A DNA stretch of 64,000 nt from Methanospirillum stamsii (GTDB taxonomy: Archaea; Halobacteriota; Methanomicrobia; Methanomicrobiales; Methanospirillaceae): assembly GCF_046244385.1 (NCBI RefSeq), contig NZ_CP176366.1, positions 1,860,001 to 1,924,000 of the forward strand. The letters run 5' to 3'. How positions within the stretch are numbered: position 1 is the first letter of the stretch; each line of letters begins with the position of its first letter. The notes below the pieces were generated by a model. It was given only the letters and a program-made list of their open reading frames with translations. It was not told the DNA's origin and searched no databases. Below, one piece after another: positions 61,748-64,000 of the stretch. The translations under genes and the position numbers were made by a program.

Positions 61748-63445
61748 CTAATCAACGGTTTTTACGGCTATATCATATATTTTATCGAGTTTTTCAATAA
61801 TCTCCGGATCAATTTCGTCAGGATATAGATATTGTGCAATTTCATAATAACCGCCTTTATTTATCAGTACCTTTTGTCCTGATCTTTCAAAAAAATCAGC
61901 CCAAAGTGGGTCAAGGAAATCATCGCTCATCTTCGTTTCTGTCCACCATCTGTCTTTCCGATCCCGCATCGCCCTTGGAGGAATCGCATCAGTTAAACAT
62001 TCTTTCATCATGTTTACCATCTGCTGTGTTGCAGGGTCTGGTTTATTTTCCAGAAATCTCACTATTACTTCCGGGATGGCAAAATAGTTTTCAATTTCCC
62101 GTTTTTTCCAGGAAATAATGGTAAGATTTGGATCTTTTTTTATCTCCTTATTAAGACGGTCAAAAAGTGCAATACCACGAAGGTTTTTATTTGCTTCTTT
62201 CATGGCGTAGTAGTGCTTTTGTGCTTCTGATGGTTCATTACATCCAATATATCTGATAAAAGGAGCTGTAAGATAAGGAAGACTTTTGTGATTCAGTATT
62301 TTTGCAAATTCCTGAAGTATTGCCAAATCGGTTGATCCCTCAACATAGAGTACCCAATCCCTTCTCTCGGCCAGATAATACTGATCATATCCGTATTCCC
62401 TGAGTGATTTTTCAAGTCCTACTTTTTTGTCTATTCGGTGAGGTTTGCCAATAAACGCCACGACAACGTTTTTATCTGCTGCTTCATTTAAAACAACCTC
62501 TGAGTGACTTGCTGCAATTATCTGGCTTTTTGTTTTTTGTGATGATTGAATAAGAAGATTAAATATTTGCCGTTGCCGTAATATTTCCAGATGCGCATCT
62601 GGTTCATCAAGTAACAGAACATCTCCCGGATGTGAATACAAATATGCAAGCAATAGCAGCGTCTGGTGCAGACCTCTTCCTGCTGATGAGATATCCAGAG
62701 TTATTCCGGATCCTATCTCATCATATTCCATCGTTATTTCACCACGTTCTATGATGTATTCTGGTGTATGTAAGATGACTCCAAAGAGATCCCTGATGTT
62801 TTGAACAACTGTTTTCCAGGGTTCATCATTTCCTGATGAACTAATCTGATAACAAAGATTTCTCAAGACTTCTGCTGTTCTTCCTTCACCAATTTTTACA
62901 TTAATGGCTCCGGTTTCTAATTTTATTTCCTGTGCTGCAAGGCCTGACATTGGTGGCAGAAAAGCAATAGAAAATGACTTTAAGTTTTGTGAGATGGAAA
63001 GGAGTCTTCCTTCTTTATCCTTGATTGGTCGGCAATAGAGGGATTCAGGATTAGCGTAATCAAATTCAAGTCCACATGTCCAGGGTTCATTATCGGTTAT
63101 TCCTTCCAGTATGATCTCAATCTTGATATTTGTGGTTTTTTGTTTCCCCTCTGTCAATTCTGATGATCGAACATGAAGGTCTCGCCATAGAAGGGTAGCC
63201 TCCGGAATAGGGACTGCAAGAAGATCCCTCCGATTGATTGTGACGCCTGTTCGTTTTTGTACTGAAGAATTCAATCCTCTTTTTTCTATCCATTTTGAAA
63301 GCCCGATTGAAAACAGAGTCAGAGCCTGAAGGGCGGTTGTTTTCCCTGAGTTATTGGGGCCAATGAATACCACCGGGTCCCCAAGGGGAATTGTAACATC
63401 TTCGAATCGCTTGAAATTTTTAATAGAAAGTGATGTAAGCATCAT
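61748..63445 (-). CDS. OLD-family ATP-dependent nuclease (ABC ATPase plus TOPRIM)
   Basis: The ATG at 63445 (MMLTSLSIKNFKRFEDV) is chosen over a GTG at 63481. The protein of about 565 residues has an N-terminal SMC/ABC-type ATPase with Walker A FIGPNNSGKTTALQAL, an ABC-type signature region around ISSAGRGLHQTLLLLAYL, and Walker B LLLDEPDAH. The C-terminal TOPRIM domain has VLYVEGSTDLAIL (glutamate) and IALFDRLN (aspartate). OLD nucleases act in phage defence, either alone or in Gabija and related systems. No GajB-type helicase or reverse transcriptase is adjacent, so it is a solitary (class 1-like) form. It is inserted between tmk and valS, outside the defence island at the window start. It seems intact. 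Confidence 0.87.
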   Translation of the reverse strand: MMLTSLSIKNFKRFEDVTIPLGDPVVFIGPNNSGKTTALQALTLFSIGLSKWIEKRGLNSSVQKRTGVTINRRDLLAVPIPEATLLWRDLHVRSSELTEGKQKTTNIKIEIILEGITDNEPWTCGLEFDYANPESLYCRPIKDKEGRLLSISQNLKSFSIAFLPPMSGLAAQEIKLETGAINVKIGEGRTAEVLRNLCYQISSSGNDEPWKTVVQNIRDLFGVILHTPEYIIERGEITMEYDEIGSGITLDISSAGRGLHQTLLLLAYLYSHPGDVLLLDEPDAHLEILRQRQIFNLLIQSSQKTKSQIIAASHSEVVLNEAADKNVVVAFIGKPHRIDKKVGLEKSLREYGYDQYYLAERRDWVLYVEGSTDLAILQEFAKILNHKSLPYLTAPFIRYIGCNEPSEAQKHYYAMKEANKNLRGIALFDRLNKEIKKDPNLTIISWKKREIENYFAIPEVIVRFLENKPDPATQQMVNMMKECLTDAIPPRAMRDRKDRWWTETKMSDDFLDPLWADFFERSGQKVLINKGGYYEIAQYLYPDEIDPEIIEKLDKIYDIAVKTVD

Positions 63446-63562
63446 TATTGTGAATAATATTCTGGTACATTGCCTTGTCACATGTATAATTCTTTTTTTG
63501 AAAGGTGTGTCCAGTGATAATAATGGTGATAAAAAAAGTTAGATTTTTAATAATTACTCGTG

Positions 63563-64000
63563 TTACTGGTCGATGGTGATGACCAAGTCATCACTGACCG
63601 GAATCAGGTCAACACTTGCCCCGGCAACCGTATACGAAAGCTGGGGGAGAACAGATCCTTCCGGAACACTTATCTCCTCTCCGTCGACCATGATGGTTTT
63701 TGGAACCTTTGTCAGTTGATCCTTTGGCAGTGCTTCAATAGCCTGCATGAATCCTTTTGCCTTTCCTCTGAGTTTTGGTCCGATTATGCCCATATCAAAC
63801 TTCACACCACTTACGACCTGGGTAAGCTGTGGCATTCCGGCCTTCCAGGTAAGGGTGCAGTTAAGGGCACTACTTCCGTCTCCGGCATCGTCAACTGCAT
63901 AAGGAGTGTATACGGTGACGTTACCAAGCGGAGCATTAAGGGCCAGCCCTTTGTCATGTTTGTACCGCCGGATCTCAGATATTACCTGGACAAGGGTCTC
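63563..64000 (-). CDS. valS: Valyl-tRNA synthetase, C-terminal part only
   Basis: The minus-strand frame is open to the window edge, and its 145 residues match the C-terminal tRNA-binding region of archaeal ValS: VQVISEIRRYKHDKGLALNA, then a beta-rich end (KLRGKAKGFMQAIEALPKDQ). The N-terminal catalytic parts lie outside. ValS charges tRNA-Val in translation. An internal ATG at 63835 is not a real start. Neighbours suggest no operon with the OLD gene, which is separated by about 117 bases. Confidence 0.9.
   Translation of the reverse strand, partial: ETLVQVISEIRRYKHDKGLALNAPLGNVTVYTPYAVDDAGDGSSALNCTLTWKAGMPQLTQVVSGVKFDMGIIGPKLRGKAKGFMQAIEALPKDQLTKVPKTIMVDGEEISVPEGSVLPQLSYTVAGASVDLIPVSDDLVITIDQ

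Noticed and set aside
61748..63445. OLD-like gene considered as GajA of a Gabija system
   Set aside because: No UvrD-like helicase (GajB) is adjacent on either side; the neighbours are tmk and valS.
1..64000. Search for tRNA, rRNA, CRISPR arrays, insertion sequences and integrase genes
   Set aside because: Nothing with the expected cloverleaf, repeat-spacer, transposase or integrase patterns was recognised by eye; short or unusual RNAs could still be missed.

Overview
The window looks like chromosomal DNA of a mesophilic methanogenic euryarchaeon, most like Methanospirillum or another Methanomicrobiales (inference). Supporting this are an archaeal methanofuran-biosynthesis gene (mfnB), the C-terminus of an archaeal-type valyl-tRNA synthetase, many promoters that look leaderless, a large set of REC/PAS sensor kinases with a shared TRHDILN phospho-acceptor box, Cache-type chemoreceptors, and a moderate GC background. 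No rRNA, tRNA, CRISPR array, insertion sequence or integrase was found.

Region 1 (1-11.5 kb) is a defence island. It holds a PDDEXK (DUF1016/YhcG-like) fragment cut by the window edge, a frameshifted remnant of an AlbA_2-type ATP-binding protein, a very AT-rich GmrSD-type (DUF262-DUF1524) endonuclease abutting a zinc-ribbon/HTH protein, and a five-gene minus-strand operon. In that operon a type III-like restriction subunit (res) and methyltransferase (mod) enclose an orphan HicB and an MntA-HepT toxin-antitoxin pair. A frameshifted PIN-domain gene ends the island. The methyltransferase carries an AT-rich segment over its target-recognition region.

Region 2 (11.5-16.4 kb) is a translationally coupled four-gene plus-strand cassette: a degenerate Hjc-like nuclease fold, a small charged protein, a 1049-residue PrimPol/zinc/P-loop ATPase protein, and a small unknown. 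It follows 740 bases without a convincing gene that contain inverted and direct repeats. It looks like the replication core of an integrated element, or a stand-alone system.

Region 3 (16.5-30.3 kb) mixes a five-sensor-domain histidine kinase, a cupredoxin-like lipoprotein that lacks most copper ligands, two secreted proteases (subtilisin and papain families), tandem paralogous membrane proteins, an SDR enzyme divergent from a small kinase, and a bacterial-type LonA with a cysteine-rich MarR regulator.

Region 4 (30.3-55.6 kb) is dominated by signal transduction: two Cache chemoreceptors, four large REC/PAS proteins (three with a kinase, one without) and three smaller response regulators. One of these has a perfect Shine-Dalgarno sequence placed before an ATA codon. 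A secreted CotH-like kinase, a YyaL thioredoxin-fold protein and a proline-iminopeptidase-like hydrolase are interspersed. No cheA or cheW is present.

Region 5 (55.7-64 kb) is housekeeping: a lipoamide-dehydrogenase-like flavoprotein, an ArsR-type regulator (with a 7-bp inverted repeat at its start) coupled to an Hsp20-like protein, guaB, mfnB, a divergent HisA-like gene overlapping tmk, a solitary OLD-family ATPase/TOPRIM nuclease, and the valS C-terminus.
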